Of a stretch of 64,000 nt of DNA, positions 25,589-34,383 are shown piece by piece. The DNA comes from Methanolobus psychrotolerans. Its GTDB lineage: Archaea > Halobacteriota > Methanosarcinia > Methanosarcinales > Methanosarcinaceae. Below the pieces are notes generated by a model. The model made no database searches, had not been told where the DNA came from, and worked only from the letters and a program-made list of their open reading frames with translations. The number at the start of each line of letters is the position of its first letter. Positions within the stretch are counted from its first letter, which is position 1. The stretch covers positions 1-64,000 of the forward strand of contig NZ_MBKP01000003.1 of NCBI RefSeq assembly GCF_002243045.1. The letters are read 5' to 3'. Position numbers and translations under genes: made by a program.

Positions 25589-27543
25589 CAGGACACCTGC
25601 AAGGAAAGTATAGGACTATTCTTTTTGGACTCAGCTATCTTTTTCTGAGTATCAGCAAATATCTGCTTTTGCAGATTCATTTTATAACTGGAAATTCCCT
25701 GGCGGTCACTGACCGGATTGGGCTTCCCGTGAAGAGAGCTAAGCACACTATGGCATAGCTGACCATTGAAATCATGATAACCACCTTCCATCAGAAAAAC
25801 CATTGGCCCATGGAATACAGAACGTATCTTTGAAGTCATCTGGTGATAACCTTCTGAATCCAGGGTCAGCCCGATATTCTTTTCCTGGTAATATGCATCA
25901 AAACCGCAGCTGAATATTATGAATTCCGGAGCAAAATGACCAACCAGTGGAACAACTACCTCGTCAAACGCCAGCATGTATTCATCATTACCTGCACCCT
26001 CTGGCATCTCAACATTCATAGTATACCCTTTGCCTGCGTTTTCCCCTATCTGTGTACTAAAGCCTTTACGGGGATAGAAACCATGCGGGTCCCTGTGGAG
26101 GGATATGAACATGACAGTCGGATCTTCATAAAATATCTCCATTGTACCATCACCAGCATGAGCATCCCAGTCAATTATCAGTACCCTTCCTACATTCCTG
26201 CGACGCTGCAGATGTCTTGCAAGAACTGCTGCATTGTTGAACAGACAAAAGCCTCCGTACTTCTGGGAACTGGCATGATGACCCGGAGGACGTGCAAGCA
26301 CAAAAGCATGAGAGAATTTCTGTTCAATCAGCAGATCACCTGCTTTTATCGCAGCACCTGCAGCCATCTTTGCAATGTCATAGGAACTTGGCGTCATATA
26401 GGTACTGTCGCCTAAAAACCCTCCTCCGGCATATGCATAGGAGCGGACAAAAGAAATATATGATCCATCATGGACCCTTAAAAGATCAGCTTCATCCGCC
26501 ATTCCGAAGTCATCTATCAATGTACATGTACCGTCATTGAAAACCTTACTCTTTTCCAGATACCACATAGCTTTAATAAGACGTTCCGGTTTTTCATGTG
26601 TATTAATGGACAGTGATGCAGCATCATGCTTTATATGATCCTTGCTATAAAGGAAGGCAATATTTACAGGTGAACTGGGAATGTTTTCTTTTATAAACGT
26701 TGAAACTTTCTGTTTCCCCATATCCGAAATGGCAGAAGATGATGAACTGGAGAGAGTACTCCGGACTTGCAGAGGTTTATCAATTTTTTCAGGTATTGTT
26801 TCTTTAGTAGCTCCTTTGTGAGATGACACCAGAGAGGAATGGGCTGTTTTGAATTTATCAATCCCACTAAATTGCTTCTTTGGTTCTGATTTTACTGGTT
26901 CCTGTGTTTTCATTACAGCAGTACTTGGATCAACCACAACATCATTAGATGATGTTCCTTTCAACTCCGGAAGAGTTCCCTGTTCATTTAAGATTATTTT
27001 ATCCTTTGCCGGCAAAGGAAACTCATGTACATTACTATTACTTGGATCTACAGAAAAGAAATCTGAGTTTTTAGGAATCTTTTTGAGAATCGCAGATACG
27101 GCTTCTGAATAACGCATATCTGCTTTGATTTCAGCAGGGTCCCCCATATCCTCTATCTCAATTTCAACTGATTGATATGCAACATCATCAAAAACTCCGG
27201 AAAGGACATCCGGAACTATAGTAGTAACATTATTACCGCTGGGTTCATCGACATCTTCAGGACCGTCTTGTTTTTTATCTGTATGGTCAATGAAATCTTT
27301 TTTGGAAATATCGGCGATTTCCACTTCTTGATTAGTTTTTGTTTCCTGAACTTGCATACTCTGTTTTTCAATGATACCTGACTGTACCAACTCAATGAGG
27401 GAATCCTTTTCTGATAGATCATCAGTAGTGCCGGTAGATTGCTTTCCATCAAGATAAGATGAAAATGCTTCATTCAGTTTTTTCATAATATCCGGAGATA
27501 TCTGCTTTGAAGTATCTCCTGCTCTGTTATTATCTGATGACAT
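25588..27543 (-). CDS. HDAC-family enzyme with long disordered N-terminus
   Basis: A 651-residue protein. The first 285 residues are low-complexity and acidic with Lys, Ser and Thr clusters and no recognised domain. The rest is a complete histone-deacetylase domain: H422-H423 in RPPGHHAS, zinc ligands D460 and H462 in DWDAHAGDG, D549 in SCGFDAYY, and Tyr589 in EGGYHDF (numbering from the ATG at 27543). The start is set by GGGTGG 5 bases upstream; a TTG at 27558 is weaker. The N-terminal tail is unusual for this family and may bind partners or be its own acetylation substrate. It overlaps the next deacetylase. Confidence 0.85.
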   Translation of the reverse strand: MSSDNNRAGDTSKQISPDIMKKLNEAFSSYLDGKQSTGTTDDLSEKDSLIELVQSGIIEKQSMQVQETKTNQEVEIADISKKDFIDHTDKKQDGPEDVDEPSGNNVTTIVPDVLSGVFDDVAYQSVEIEIEDMGDPAEIKADMRYSEAVSAILKKIPKNSDFFSVDPSNSNVHEFPLPAKDKIILNEQGTLPELKGTSSNDVVVDPSTAVMKTQEPVKSEPKKQFSGIDKFKTAHSSLVSSHKGATKETIPEKIDKPLQVRSTLSSSSSSAISDMGKQKVSTFIKENIPSSPVNIAFLYSKDHIKHDAASLSINTHEKPERLIKAMWYLEKSKVFNDGTCTLIDDFGMADEADLLRVHDGSYISFVRSYAYAGGGFLGDSTYMTPSSYDIAKMAAGAAIKAGDLLIEQKFSHAFVLARPPGHHASSQKYGGFCLFNNAAVLARHLQRRRNVGRVLIIDWDAHAGDGTMEIFYEDPTVMFISLHRDPHGFYPRKGFSTQIGENAGKGYTMNVEMPEGAGNDEYMLAFDEVVVPLVGHFAPEFIIFSCGFDAYYQEKNIGLTLDSEGYHQMTSKIRSVFHGPMVFLMEGGYHDFNGQLCHSVLSSLHGKPNPVSDRQGISSYKMNLQKQIFADTQKKIAESKKNSPILSLQVS

Positions 27544-27561
27544 CAATACCACCCGCAAATA

Positions 27562-28512
27562 TCATTGAACCTGCAGCCACACAGGATCAAGTACGCCTAT
27601 GTATTTTGAAACACCATATTCAAATATCACAGTTGGCTCCTCTATAGACGCCCAGCCTGTCAATTTAGGTGTCAGCACCCAGGTTCTTTTTACAGTTTCA
27701 CCTGGAGCAATGTTGTCAAAGAAGAGATTTATATTCTCAACTTCTAAGGAATTTGCAAATTTGGCCTTGACTGCAAAATTATTATACGGTTGCTGTGTGA
27801 AATTTTTTACCCATACATCCACACCTGTGACCTTACCGGCAGTTATCTGTTGGGCCGGGACGAACCTTATGTATTGCGCTATGGCTTCTTTTTGCAAAGG
27901 AACTGCACCTGAAACATCTATTGTCCGATTATTATTTTTTTTCTTAGCTTTGTCTTTCTTATCCAGATAAAAACCTGTACCAAGCATCACAAAAGCAAAC
28001 ACAGATATAATCGGTGCATTATCAACAATTACATCAATTGAAGTGCTTTCCACTTCAATGTTGACCAACTCAGCATTTTCAAATGACAACTCTGAATTGA
28101 ATGAGACCCTTGTTATGATCCAGCCTAGCTCACTGTCCTGCAACCTGAAATAAATAGGTACAACAGTTGTAGCTTTTACATTTCCGGAAAGGTCAAGTGT
28201 TGCTATGGGACATTCAACATTTACTATAGCAAGATTATCGACTATCTCATGGGAAACAATATTAACTTCGGTGATACTTCCCGGCCCTATGCCTTTATTC
28301 TTAAATATCATTGTGATGCTTGCAGGCGCAAGGAAGTCCTTACCTGTATACAGAGAAAAAGCCAAACCAGGATCGTCTTCGTTGACAGCAGTCAAAAAAT
28401 CCATAACCGTTGATTGGACTGATTCTTCTGGGGATTTGGCAATACAACCACTATGAAAGATAGCTGCCGCAAGGACAAGGAAACAAATGATGTAGGATGA
28501 CCTGTGTTTCAT
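27562..28512 (-). CDS. Membrane-anchored lipoprotein, CARDB-like domain
   Basis: A 316-residue surface protein. A signal peptide ends in a lipobox-like FHSGC (residue 23), so it may be lipid-anchored. The N-terminal domain (about 30-150) resembles small DUF4878/NTF2-like folds (SVQSTVMDFLTAVNEDDPGL). A hydrophobic helix near 165-185 (DNAPIISVFAFVMLGTGFYL) crosses the membrane, a basic stretch follows, and a C-terminal Ig-like CARDB-type domain (VTGVDVWVKNFTQQPYNNFA) ends the protein. The topology, with domains on both sides, is unclear. It follows the 28551 gene in the archaellin operon. Confidence 0.65.
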   Translation of the reverse strand: MKHRSSYIICFLVLAAAIFHSGCIAKSPEESVQSTVMDFLTAVNEDDPGLAFSLYTGKDFLAPASITMIFKNKGIGPGSITEVNIVSHEIVDNLAIVNVECPIATLDLSGNVKATTVVPIYFRLQDSELGWIITRVSFNSELSFENAELVNIEVESTSIDVIVDNAPIISVFAFVMLGTGFYLDKKDKAKKKNNNRTIDVSGAVPLQKEAIAQYIRFVPAQQITAGKVTGVDVWVKNFTQQPYNNFAVKAKFANSLEVENINLFFDNIAPGETVKRTWVLTPKLTGWASIEEPTVIFEYGVSKYIGVLDPVWLQVQ

Positions 28513-28550
28513 ATGAGCACCGTAAATCGATAAGTGATTAGAGAATATTT

Positions 28551-29291
28551 TTATTGAGATTTATTTATTTTATTCGTTCTAATTATATATAATGCTATTG
28601 ACGCAAGTATGACCTCAATTGTAACCAGAAGGGGCAGGAAGAAGCTGCTTTTATAAATGGGCTTTTTCTGCATTGTGACATATGCGGCGTATTCAAATGC
28701 AGGCCTGTCCTCCATCATAAAGGAACGTATGCCACTTACACCCGTGATCACTACACGCCCATCCTGTACAGACTGTGAGACATCATCAAGTCCATCATAT
28801 GAGACTAATTCCATGCCCGAGGGAAGAATGAACCTCATGTTGTCGATGAGCGGATGACCGAGTACCCATACATTATGCGCTCCATTGGAAATTGTTGAAC
28901 TCATATCATATAGTACTATTATTGTCACATTCAACTGAGAAGTATCCACCAGACCTTCTGCACCTTCAAACTGAAGCTCAATAGAATCGATTTCCAACGG
29001 TAGTGAGTTATTATCTATTATAATATATTCTAATAACTGTGCCTTTCGGTTTAATAGATAGCTTTCCCTGAATACTTCGACCTCTGAAGTATTGACATCT
29101 CCACTATCGTCTGTATCCAGATCCCCTCTGAAATCCAGCGCATCTTCAAGGGTATATGTTTCATGTATCGTGAATGTTATAGATCTCTCATGCATTTCGA
29201 TGTCATTAGTAAATGAAACATCTGCTGAAGCCTTTGCAGCAAAACAGCAGAATAATAAAATAAAAAGTATAAGAATAGTTCTTTTGCTCAT
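28551..29291 (-). CDS. Secreted, C-terminally anchored surface protein
   Basis: A 246-residue protein with an N-terminal signal peptide (residues about 5-23), an extracellular beta-rich domain of about 180 residues and a C-terminal TM helix (SSFFLPLLVTIEVILASIAL). The loop DTDDSGDVNTSEVE resembles a dockerin/EF-hand calcium site. The start at 29291 is decided by GAGGG before the ATG; an ATG at 29303 is alternative. It is the third gene of the operon opened by two archaellins, so a cell-surface role linked to the archaellum is plausible. No family is recognised. Confidence 0.65.
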   Translation of the reverse strand: MSKRTILILFILLFCCFAAKASADVSFTNDIEMHERSITFTIHETYTLEDALDFRGDLDTDDSGDVNTSEVEVFRESYLLNRKAQLLEYIIIDNNSLPLEIDSIELQFEGAEGLVDTSQLNVTIIVLYDMSSTISNGAHNVWVLGHPLIDNMRFILPSGMELVSYDGLDDVSQSVQDGRVVITGVSGIRSFMMEDRPAFEYAAYVTMQKKPIYKSSFFLPLLVTIEVILASIALYIIRTNKINKSQ

Positions 29292-29324
29292 ATCATCCCT
29301 CATAAAATATAAAAACAGTCCCCC

Positions 29325-30113
29325 TCATGGATAGAGCTGGACTGCTTCTCTTGTACCATACGACGACGGAGTCAAAAATGTTGCCATTGTCATTGCACCT
29401 GATTCTGGTGTAAGTACTATTGTTACACTTGTACGTGGCCCGATGTTAAGACTAGAATCCTGCTGACCACCTGCGGTGTTTGTTTCGCCTATAGTAGCAA
29501 ATGAAAGATCACTGCCCGAGACAGTGGACACATAGACGATCGCAAGGTCCCCTGTGTTCATAATAGGATTGCCCTGGGTGAATGACATGTCCTCGTCCCT
29601 GATCTTCTGTACTGTGAAGAAATACTTTGCATTGTGACCGGGTGTTGTCTGTGTGCCTTTAAGCAAAGCCTCCAGATTAGCACTTGCGGCAGTGGCATCT
29701 GAAGAGAAATTGGTCATCTTGTAATCATGGGTCCGGTCGTTGTTCGCGTAAAGCAGGTCGTTGGTGTTAGAGCCATCTGAGACGGTAACTATCAATTGGT
29801 TAAGGTCTACAGGAGAACTCCCGACATTCAAACCAACCCGTATCTTCATCAGAGAGATATTGCCTGCCATATCAGTAACATTGTTCTTTGCCCGGATACC
29901 CTCTATATTCTTGACGACCAGGTTAGATGAAACTTCCTGGGTTGCCTGTTTACCGGTTGACTGGGCTTGTTGCTGGAGAATGCCGGATGTCTGTATAAGC
30001 ACAGAAGCGGCTACCGCAGCAATTAGCACCATGGCGATGAATATAATAAGAGTACCTATACCCACCTGAGCCCCAGTATCAGTGAACATTCTGATTTTTG
30101 TGTTTGTCTCCAT
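29325..30113 (-). CDS. Archaellin (FlaB/ArlB), second of pair A
   Basis: A 262-residue archaellin. The class III signal peptide is followed by the conserved helix [20 protein letters not shown]; cleavage is expected after the Ala of TGA, leaving QVG with Gly at +3. The C-terminal beta domain shows the archaellin pattern [20 protein letters not shown]. The ATG at 30113 is preferred because GGAG lies 9 bases upstream; an ATG at 30122 is too close. The N-terminus (METNTKIRMFTDTG) differs from the other three, which start MKAN, and may mark a minor archaellin. No terminator is seen before the surface-protein gene 34 bases downstream. Confidence 0.92.
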   Translation of the reverse strand: METNTKIRMFTDTGAQVGIGTLIIFIAMVLIAAVAASVLIQTSGILQQQAQSTGKQATQEVSSNLVVKNIEGIRAKNNVTDMAGNISLMKIRVGLNVGSSPVDLNQLIVTVSDGSNTNDLLYANNDRTHDYKMTNFSSDATAASANLEALLKGTQTTPGHNAKYFFTVQKIRDEDMSFTQGNPIMNTGDLAIVYVSTVSGSDLSFATIGETNTAGGQQDSSLNIGPRTSVTIVLTPESGAMTMATFLTPSSYGTREAVQLYP

Positions 30114-30137
30114 TGAAACCATCTCCGTGTAAATAAA

Positions 30138-30163
30138 ATGATGTGCAGTAATCTACACATCAT
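30138..30163 (-). promoter_or_regulatory. Hairpin between archaellins of pair A
   Basis: ATGATGTG (30138-30145) pairs perfectly with CACATCAT (30156-30163) over a 10-base loop, in the short gap between the stop of the first archaellin and the start of the second. It could protect the 3' end of the first message or reduce read-through. A matching arrangement with a different sequence exists at 33510-33532. Confidence 0.55.
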
Positions 30164-30171
30164 GAATTACA

Positions 30172-30930
30172 TCACGGATACAGCTGTACATTTTCCTTGA
30201 CGCCATATGATGAGGGAGTTACAAACTCAGCAACAGTGGCTGCACCAGATTCAGGTGTCAGCACAATGTTCACCAGAGTCCTTGGAACAAGTGACAGGTT
30301 TGAGGTTTGGAGATCTCCTGATGTTGACCCAATCTCGGTGAGGGCAGCGCCTGTGGAAGATGTTGTTGAGATGTATACCACAATAAGATCACCTGTGTTC
30401 ATCACGGGGTTACCCTGCGAAAAAGAAGAATCTTCATCACGGATTCTATCGACGGTATAGAATTTAGTAGGGTTGGTACTTTGAGTTAACAATGCTTCCA
30501 AATTATCTGCAGATTCATTACTACCTGAAAAACCAGTCATCGCCCCATATGATTTAGTGTTGCCTCCATAGACAAGATTATGTGCAATACTACCATCTGT
30601 TATTGATATAACTACCTGGTTCACGTCAACAGGAGAACTTCCTACGTTGAGAGCTACCTGCAGCTTGAGCAGGTCAATAGTAGATGACAGACTTGCGCCG
30701 GTTTTTGCACGTACGCCTTCTATATTCTTGATCATCAGGTTGGATGATACTTCCTGAGTTGACTGCTTACCGGTTGACTGGGCTTTCTGTTGCAGTATGC
30801 CGGATGTCTGAATGAGTACTGCTGCAGCAACTGCAGCAACGAGCACCATGGCGATGAATATGATAAGAGTACCTATACCCACCTGGGCCCTGGTATTTTT
30901 CTTTAAATTAAACGCTTTGTTTGCTTTCAT
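30172..30930 (-). CDS. Archaellin (FlaB/ArlB), first of pair A
   Basis: A 252-residue archaellin, promoter-proximal in operon A. The signal peptide [15 protein letters not shown] is followed by [20 protein letters not shown], with the expected prepilin-peptidase-like cut after Ala and Gly at +3. The body carries the [19 protein letters not shown] strand and the common C-terminus ending NVQLYP. An AGGAGG site lies before the ATG at 30930, which decides this start over an upstream in-frame extension. The product should assemble into the archaellum filament; the motor genes needed for it are outside the window. Confidence 0.95.
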   Translation of the reverse strand: MKANKAFNLKKNTRAQVGIGTLIIFIAMVLVAAVAAAVLIQTSGILQQKAQSTGKQSTQEVSSNLMIKNIEGVRAKTGASLSSTIDLLKLQVALNVGSSPVDVNQVVISITDGSIAHNLVYGGNTKSYGAMTGFSGSNESADNLEALLTQSTNPTKFYTVDRIRDEDSSFSQGNPVMNTGDLIVVYISTTSSTGAALTEIGSTSGDLQTSNLSLVPRTLVNIVLTPESGAATVAEFVTPSSYGVKENVQLYP

Positions 30931-30998
30931 GTACAATCCTCCTATTATCCAGATATTTTTGGATATGTAAATTATATATAATATAGATATATATAATA

Positions 30999-31018
30999 TT
31001 TGGTTGGAAATGTCAAAC
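30999..31018. promoter_or_regulatory. Conserved box in divergent promoter A
   Basis: TTTGGTTGGAAATGTCAAAC at 30999-31018 recurs with one change at 34384-34403. It lies between the archaellin pair and the divergent 7-TM gene, 69 bases from the archaellin start and 76 bases from the 7-TM start. TATA-like AT-runs flank it on the archaellin side. A regulator binding here could control both directions. Confidence 0.6.
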
Positions 31019-31093
31019 AACAAACATTATCTTTTTGTACTATTAGATTATTAATATATAATAATAAATAAAAATACTGTATGAGGTTAAGAA

Positions 31094-31900
31094 ATGAGCG
31101 CAGGGTTACTGTTAAATGCAACTATCTGTTTTGCAATAACCATATCTTCATTTGCTTTTGCATGGGTACTTGCCCAAAGCGATTCGCAACACAACAACAA
31201 AAGTAGACCTGCGCTCTGGTCCCTTATAGCTTTATGGTCGCTTGTTGGCCTGACATATTTGCCTACAACAGTACGGATGATTGCAGCGTACATGGACAAC
31301 CAGCAACTGGACCTGATCATGTATTATATAGCTTCAGTGCCTTTCTCTTTCGTTGCCGTGCCATTGGTCTTTTTTATCCTGTATGTAATTATAGGAGACC
31401 AGAAGATCAGCAGTTATATCTCGTTACTTTTTGTCCTGTTTGGTGCGGCCTACCTGGCATTATTCTATTCCAGCGGAGTCATTGGCCCCACTATCACACC
31501 CCTTACTTCCCTTTTCACTATCAACAGCGATATCGCAATTAACATCTATCTGATAGGACTTTTTGTAATACCTACTGCAATGATAATAGGACTGCTTTTC
31601 CTTATCTTCCTCCAGCGTATGCCAAAGAGGCTGCGCTACAGGACCGCATTGCCCCTGGTAGCAATCTCATTTGTCTTTGATTTCATGCTTACAGACATGA
31701 TCACACTTGATGATACTATGCAGCTTGCAGCCAGGATATTTGTTCTCATTGGCACAGTACAGGCTTTCCTTGCATACTTCCCCCCAATGACCCTGCAGGA
31801 AAAACTCGGGATTAAAAAATATGAGTACATCCTCTGCGAAAAAGAGGAAGAAGAAGACTATGACGAGGACGGTGTAGAGGGGAGTGATATCAATGTCTGA
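31094..31900 (+). CDS. 7-TM protein divergent from archaellins, copy A
   Basis: A 268-residue membrane protein with seven predicted helices (about residues 5-27, 40-62, 75-100, 106-127, 148-173, 182-203 and 212-232) and a very acidic C-terminal tail (EKEEEEDYDEDG). The conserved patch QRMPKRLRYRTALPLVAISF lies between TM5 and TM6. No family is recognised; the layout recalls sensor-type 7-TM domains without a signalling output. It is a close paralogue of the gene at 34474, and both are divergent from an archaellin pair. It is translationally linked to the winged-helix-like gene downstream (overlap at 31893-31900). Confidence 0.75.
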   Translation: MSAGLLLNATICFAITISSFAFAWVLAQSDSQHNNKSRPALWSLIALWSLVGLTYLPTTVRMIAAYMDNQQLDLIMYYIASVPFSFVAVPLVFFILYVIIGDQKISSYISLLFVLFGAAYLALFYSSGVIGPTITPLTSLFTINSDIAINIYLIGLFVIPTAMIIGLLFLIFLQRMPKRLRYRTALPLVAISFVFDFMLTDMITLDDTMQLAARIFVLIGTVQAFLAYFPPMTLQEKLGIKKYEYILCEKEEEEDYDEDGVEGSDINV

Positions 31901-32255
31901 AGATATCGATGTCAAACTGGAGCAGGAAGTTGCTGAATTCTACCAATCACTTGGCATACATCAGGGACCTGGAGATATACAATACAGGCTGATACTCAAA
32001 GTCCTTGGTAAGAACGAAGGCAGGATCACAGAGTTCTCAGAGATACGTGAATATACAGATATGTTCGCAGACAAGGGGAGCATCGGAAGCAAGATGAAAA
32101 CTATCTTCCAGCTTGAAGGCCTGGCCGAGAAGGTAAAAAGAGGCGGCTATATTATTACTGACAAAGGTATGACAGCATCTAATTTCCTCAAGGACACGAC
32201 AACATTCTATAAGAAGAACAAGAGGATGGGCGAGATAATAGAAAGAATGCCCTAA
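31893..32255 (+). CDS. Small winged-helix-like protein
   Basis: A 120-residue soluble protein. The start ATG at 31893 has GGGGAG upstream and overlaps the end of the 7-TM gene, so the two are coupled. The C-terminal half (QLEGLAEKVKRGGYIITDKG) resembles the wing of a winged-helix domain, and FLKDTTTFYKKNKRMGEII forms a basic terminal helix. This gene is absent from the second copy of the module, so the duplication either missed it or lost it. A regulator acting on the archaellins is possible but unproven. Confidence 0.6.
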   Translation: MSEDIDVKLEQEVAEFYQSLGIHQGPGDIQYRLILKVLGKNEGRITEFSEIREYTDMFADKGSIGSKMKTIFQLEGLAEKVKRGGYIITDKGMTASNFLKDTTTFYKKNKRMGEIIERMP

Positions 32256-32678
32256 AAATCCATCCGGAACAGCCCAATACTTTTCATTTGCATCTCTTTT
32301 GTATAACTCTATTACATTCGTTTTAGGAACTTTGAAGATCCGCATTCAAAGGAGAATTTACGGACTATTAACCCCTTATGGAAATCTGTGAAAGGACCTT
32401 AATTCATTTATCCGGCAAAAGCATTTAGTGGATGTGCTTACAGAAGATGACCATATCTTCAAATTGGATCGATATTGCATTAAGATAATAGTAGAACCCA
32501 TGTTCAAAGAACACTGATATGAGGGGAAAATTATCTGACCTTCACACCAGAATAAGAATCCAAATCGTTCTAAGTTATTTTTATCTGCTTTGAAGAAGAC
32601 CGTATCGGACTTTGAAACGCTAACCTACAAGAGATATAATAGTAAAATACGTTATACAGAATATCCTGTGAACTTTGC
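32256..32678. other. Gene-free stretch between duplicated modules
   Basis: No convincing gene. A 41-codon open frame without a good start at 32392-32517 (plus strand; contains VDVLTEDDHIFKLDRYCIK) looks like the remnant of a coding sequence, but I cannot name it. It may be debris of the duplicated copy of the small gene at 31893 or of an insertion. Confidence 0.35.
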
Positions 32679-32709
32679 AAAAAAGAAAGAAAAAGGTGAA
32701 AATCACCTT
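32679..32709 (-). terminator. Terminator of archaellin pair B
   Basis: On the minus strand AAGGTGA/TCACCTT (arms 32693-32699 and 32703-32709) forms a hairpin overlapping the archaellin stop, followed by a T-rich run (complement of 32679-32692). It isolates pair B as a two-gene unit, unlike pair A. Confidence 0.65.
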
Positions 32710-33490
32710 ATGGATAAAGTTGTACGTTCTCTTTGATCCCGTATGAAGATGGGGTTACGAAATCCGCGATTGTTGCAGCACCTGCTTCAGGAGTTAATAC
32801 AAGGCTCACTGTAGATCTGGGTCCGACAACAAGACCACTGTCCTTTAATCCAGTAGTGGTTAGGGAACCTACATTTGCAAAGCCTGTGTCACCAGAGGCA
32901 ACGGTGGATATGTAGAGCGTCACCAGGTCACCCGTATTCAGAATTGGCTTTTCCTGTGTGAAAGAACTATCTTCATCGCGTATCTTTTCCGCAGTGAAGA
33001 AGTACTTCGCATTAGCACCAGGAGTACTCTGATTAGACGTCAGCAGCTTTTCCAGATTTGTAGATGCAGTAGCTGATGTCGAGAAATCTGCCATCGCATT
33101 GGTATGAGTTTTGGCATTATTCGCGTATATCAGATTATTGGTCGTGGTACCATCGGTTATGGAAATAACAACCTGGTTCACATCGACAGGCGAACTTCCA
33201 ACATTCAGGCCCACGTTGAGTTTCAGCAGAGATATATTGCCTGCTATGTCACTAGCACTGTTCTTTGCACGGACACCCTCAATGTTCTTGATCATCAGGT
33301 TGGACGATACTTCCTGAGTTGACTGCTTACCAGTAGCCTGTGCTTTCTGTTGCAGGATACCGGATGTCTGTATAAGTACAGCCGCTGCGACAGCAGCAAC
33401 CAGGACCATGGCAATGAAGATGATAAGAGTACCAATACCCACCTGGGCGCGCGTATTCTTCCTGAGATACATTTTGTTGTTTGCTTTCAT
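32708..33490 (-). CDS. Archaellin (FlaB/ArlB), second of pair B
   Basis: A 260-residue archaellin. MKANNKMYLRKNTRA is followed by [20 protein letters not shown] with the same expected cleavage. Internal segments SDIAGNISLLKLNVGLNVGS and NNLIYANNAKTH match the second archaellin of pair A better than its own neighbour, showing that the pair was duplicated as a unit. A GGGGAAGG site precedes the ATG. It ends in the terminator at 32679-32709. Confidence 0.94.
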   Translation of the reverse strand: MKANNKMYLRKNTRAQVGIGTLIIFIAMVLVAAVAAAVLIQTSGILQQKAQATGKQSTQEVSSNLMIKNIEGVRAKNSASDIAGNISLLKLNVGLNVGSSPVDVNQVVISITDGTTTNNLIYANNAKTHTNAMADFSTSATASTNLEKLLTSNQSTPGANAKYFFTAEKIRDEDSSFTQEKPILNTGDLVTLYISTVASGDTGFANVGSLTTTGLKDSGLVVGPRSTVSLVLTPEAGAATIADFVTPSSYGIKENVQLYP

Positions 33491-33509
33491 AATACCTTCC
33501 CCTTAAAAA

Positions 33510-33532
33510 CATGTACAGACAGATCGTACATG
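33510..33532 (-). promoter_or_regulatory. Hairpin between archaellins of pair B
   Basis: CATGTAC (33510-33516) pairs with GTACATG (33526-33532) over a 9-base loop, again between the stop of the first archaellin and the start of the second. The location is the same as in pair A but the sequence is unrelated, which points to a conserved structural role such as differential expression of the two archaellins. Confidence 0.55.
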
Positions 33533-33540
33533 CCTCAATT

Positions 33541-34311
33541 TTATGGATACAGTTGTACGGTCTCCTTGACACCGTATGAGGAAGGTGTTACGAATTCAGC
33601 AATGGTGGCTGCACCTGATTCAGGAGTCATTACGATGTTCACCATAGTCCTTGGAACAAGGTTCAGTTGTGAAGATACCAAGGTTGCATTTGCATCAAGG
33701 GAACCCATATAATCATAAGCAGCACTATTTGCAGCGGCGGATGTTGTTGCAAGGTACACAATAATAAGGTCACCAGTGTTCATCACAGGATTTGCCTGGG
33801 AGAATGACTGATCTTCATCACGTATCCTATCTACAGAATAATATTTTGTTGGAGCTGCAGAAGTAGTCAGTAATGCCTTCAAATTGACAGTAGCATCTGC
33901 ATCATCAAAACCAGTCATCTGGCCATATGTCTTGGAGTTACCTGCATATACAAGATTATGTGCAATAGTACCATCTGTGATGGAGATAACTACCTGATTG
34001 ACGTCAACAGGTGAACTTCCGACGTTAAGGCCTACCGAGAGCTTGAGCATGTCGATGGTAGCAGATGTATTAGAAGCACCGTCCGTTGAACGTACTCCTT
34101 CTATGTTCTTGATCATCAGGTTGGATGATACTTCCTGGGTTGACTGCTTACCGGTTGACTGCGCTTTTTGTTGCAGTATACCAGATGTCTGAATAAGTAC
34201 TGCAGCAGCAACTGCTGCAACAAGCACCATGGCAATGAATATGATAAGAGTACCAATACCCACCTGAGCCCTGGTATTTTTCTTTAAATTAAATGATCTA
34301 TTTGCTTTCAT
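33541..34311 (-). CDS. Archaellin (FlaB/ArlB), first of pair B
   Basis: A 256-residue archaellin. The leader [15 protein letters not shown] and mature start [20 protein letters not shown] are almost the same as in the first archaellin of pair A, and the [14 protein letters not shown]-type strand and the [11 protein letters not shown] loop also match. A GAGGAGG site precedes the ATG. The short intergenic region upstream carries the conserved 20-bp box and TATA-like runs. Expected to be a major filament subunit. Confidence 0.95.
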   Translation of the reverse strand: MKANRSFNLKKNTRAQVGIGTLIIFIAMVLVAAVAAAVLIQTSGILQQKAQSTGKQSTQEVSSNLMIKNIEGVRSTDGASNTSATIDMLKLSVGLNVGSSPVDVNQVVISITDGTIAHNLVYAGNSKTYGQMTGFDDADATVNLKALLTTSAAPTKYYSVDRIRDEDQSFSQANPVMNTGDLIIVYLATTSAAANSAAYDYMGSLDANATLVSSQLNLVPRTMVNIVMTPESGAATIAEFVTPSSYGVKETVQLYP

Positions 34312-34383
34312 GTACGATCCTCCTCTTATATCCGTATATTTTTGGATATATTACTATTATAGTAATAAATAATATAAATACCA

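Larger units (their letters stand above)
29325..31900. repeat. Duplicated archaellin/7-TM module, copy A
   Basis: The order archaellin - archaellin (minus) then 7-TM protein (plus) is repeated at 32708-35280. Corresponding genes match position by position: the upstream archaellins (30172, 33541) resemble each other, the downstream ones (29325, 32708) resemble each other, and the 7-TM proteins are close paralogues. The divergent promoter regions share a 20-bp box. Confidence 0.8.
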
